From Candidatus Pelagibacter sp. (lineage in GTDB: Bacteria > Pseudomonadota > Alphaproteobacteria > Pelagibacterales > Pelagibacteraceae), in contig NZIO01000046.1 of the NCBI GenBank assembly GCA_002689925.1, positions 1-34,618 of the forward strand: DNA of 34,618 nucleotides, in the 5' to 3' direction. Of the stretch, positions 34,583-34,618 are shown piece after piece. Every line of letters starts with the position of its first letter. Position 1 is the first letter of the stretch. A program made the translations under genes and the position numbers. The notes beneath the pieces are model-generated. The model did no database searches, was not told the origin of the DNA, and saw only the letters and a program-made list of their open reading frames with translations.

Positions 34583-34618
34583 ATGAGCATAATATCCAAC
34601 TCTTTAAAAAGAATTAAA
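34583..34618 (+). CDS. Start of an aspartate-aminotransferase-like gene (partial)
   Basis: An ATG at 34583 opens a frame reading [12 protein letters not shown] up to the window edge. Alphaproteobacterial aspartate aminotransferases begin with a very similar MSxIS-x-L-x-R-x-KPSPT sequence. Twelve codons are too few for proof, and the rest lies outside the window. Its promoter would share the 44-base gap with divergent uvrB. Confidence 0.5.
   Translation, partial: MSIISNSLKRIK

Noticed and set aside
1-34618. CRISPR arrays, insertion sequences, prophage or island boundaries
   Set aside because: No regularly spaced repeats, transposase or integrase motifs, or shift in composition were seen. Poly-A and poly-T tracts are general to the window.

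Overview
The window is a dense, strongly AT-rich stretch of bacterial core genome. Everything points to a streamlined alphaproteobacterium of the SAR11/Pelagibacter type. Lysine, asparagine and isoleucine codons dominate. Genes are packed end to end with many ATGA or few-base overlaps, and clear Shine-Dalgarno sites are rare. The gene content is alphaproteobacterial: paired b and b' ATP synthase subunits, a solitary CcrM-type GANTC methylase, a petABC bc1 operon, mutY-dciA-dsbA-smc, and prs-rplY-pth-ychF. I see no insertion sequence, phage gene, CRISPR array or genomic-island signature, and no stretch over 300 bases without a gene. The species assignment is inference from composition and gene order.

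Layout. Positions 1-5849 (minus) form one co-linear run: dciA, a DsbA-like protein, smc, then the F0 ATP synthase genes atpI-B-E-G-F; the last is cut by the window edge. Positions 5832-7996 (plus) hold mutY and an FAD monooxygenase. Positions 7987-10422 (minus) hold a family 4 uracil-DNA glycosylase, rnhB and ccrM. Positions 10443-14415 (plus) hold a secreted TPR protein, ispE, tRNA-Gln(UUG) and the CCA-adding enzyme. Positions 14412-16197 (minus) hold trmL, hemF and greA. Positions 16298-18832 (plus) hold petABC. Positions 18809-24836 (minus) hold lgt, midA, pgeF (frameshifted), prs, rplY, pth and ychF. ubiK is on plus at 24895. Positions 25132-27539 (minus) hold a MarR regulator, an OmpR-type regulator and an EnvZ-like kinase, divergent from ilvE (27644, plus). 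Positions 28538-34538 (minus) hold uvrB, a DUF1289 gene, a pteridine-reductase-like SDR, folB, uvrC and pgsA. The first 12 codons of an aspartate-aminotransferase-like gene begin at 34583 (plus).

Together the genes serve respiration (bc1, ATP synthase, UbiK, MidA/NDUFAF7-like, HemF), DNA maintenance (SMC, DciA, MutY, UDG, UvrB, UvrC, CcrM, RNase HII), translation quality control (tRNA-Gln, Cca, TrmL, Pth, YchF, L25), envelope and lipid synthesis (Lgt, PgsA, IspE) and pterin or amino-acid metabolism (FolB, SDR, IlvE, Prs).

No unknown multi-gene system is evident. The points most worth a second look are an SMC protein that appears to lack the hinge domain, a pgeF gene broken at a ten-A run that a -1 slip would repair, a PTR1/FolM-type SDR next to folB, a 24-bp inverted repeat between the MarR gene and ilvE, mutY and dciA starts sharing the palindrome ATGCAT, and repair enzymes with lost motifs (UDG cluster cysteines, MutY oxoG-reading loop).
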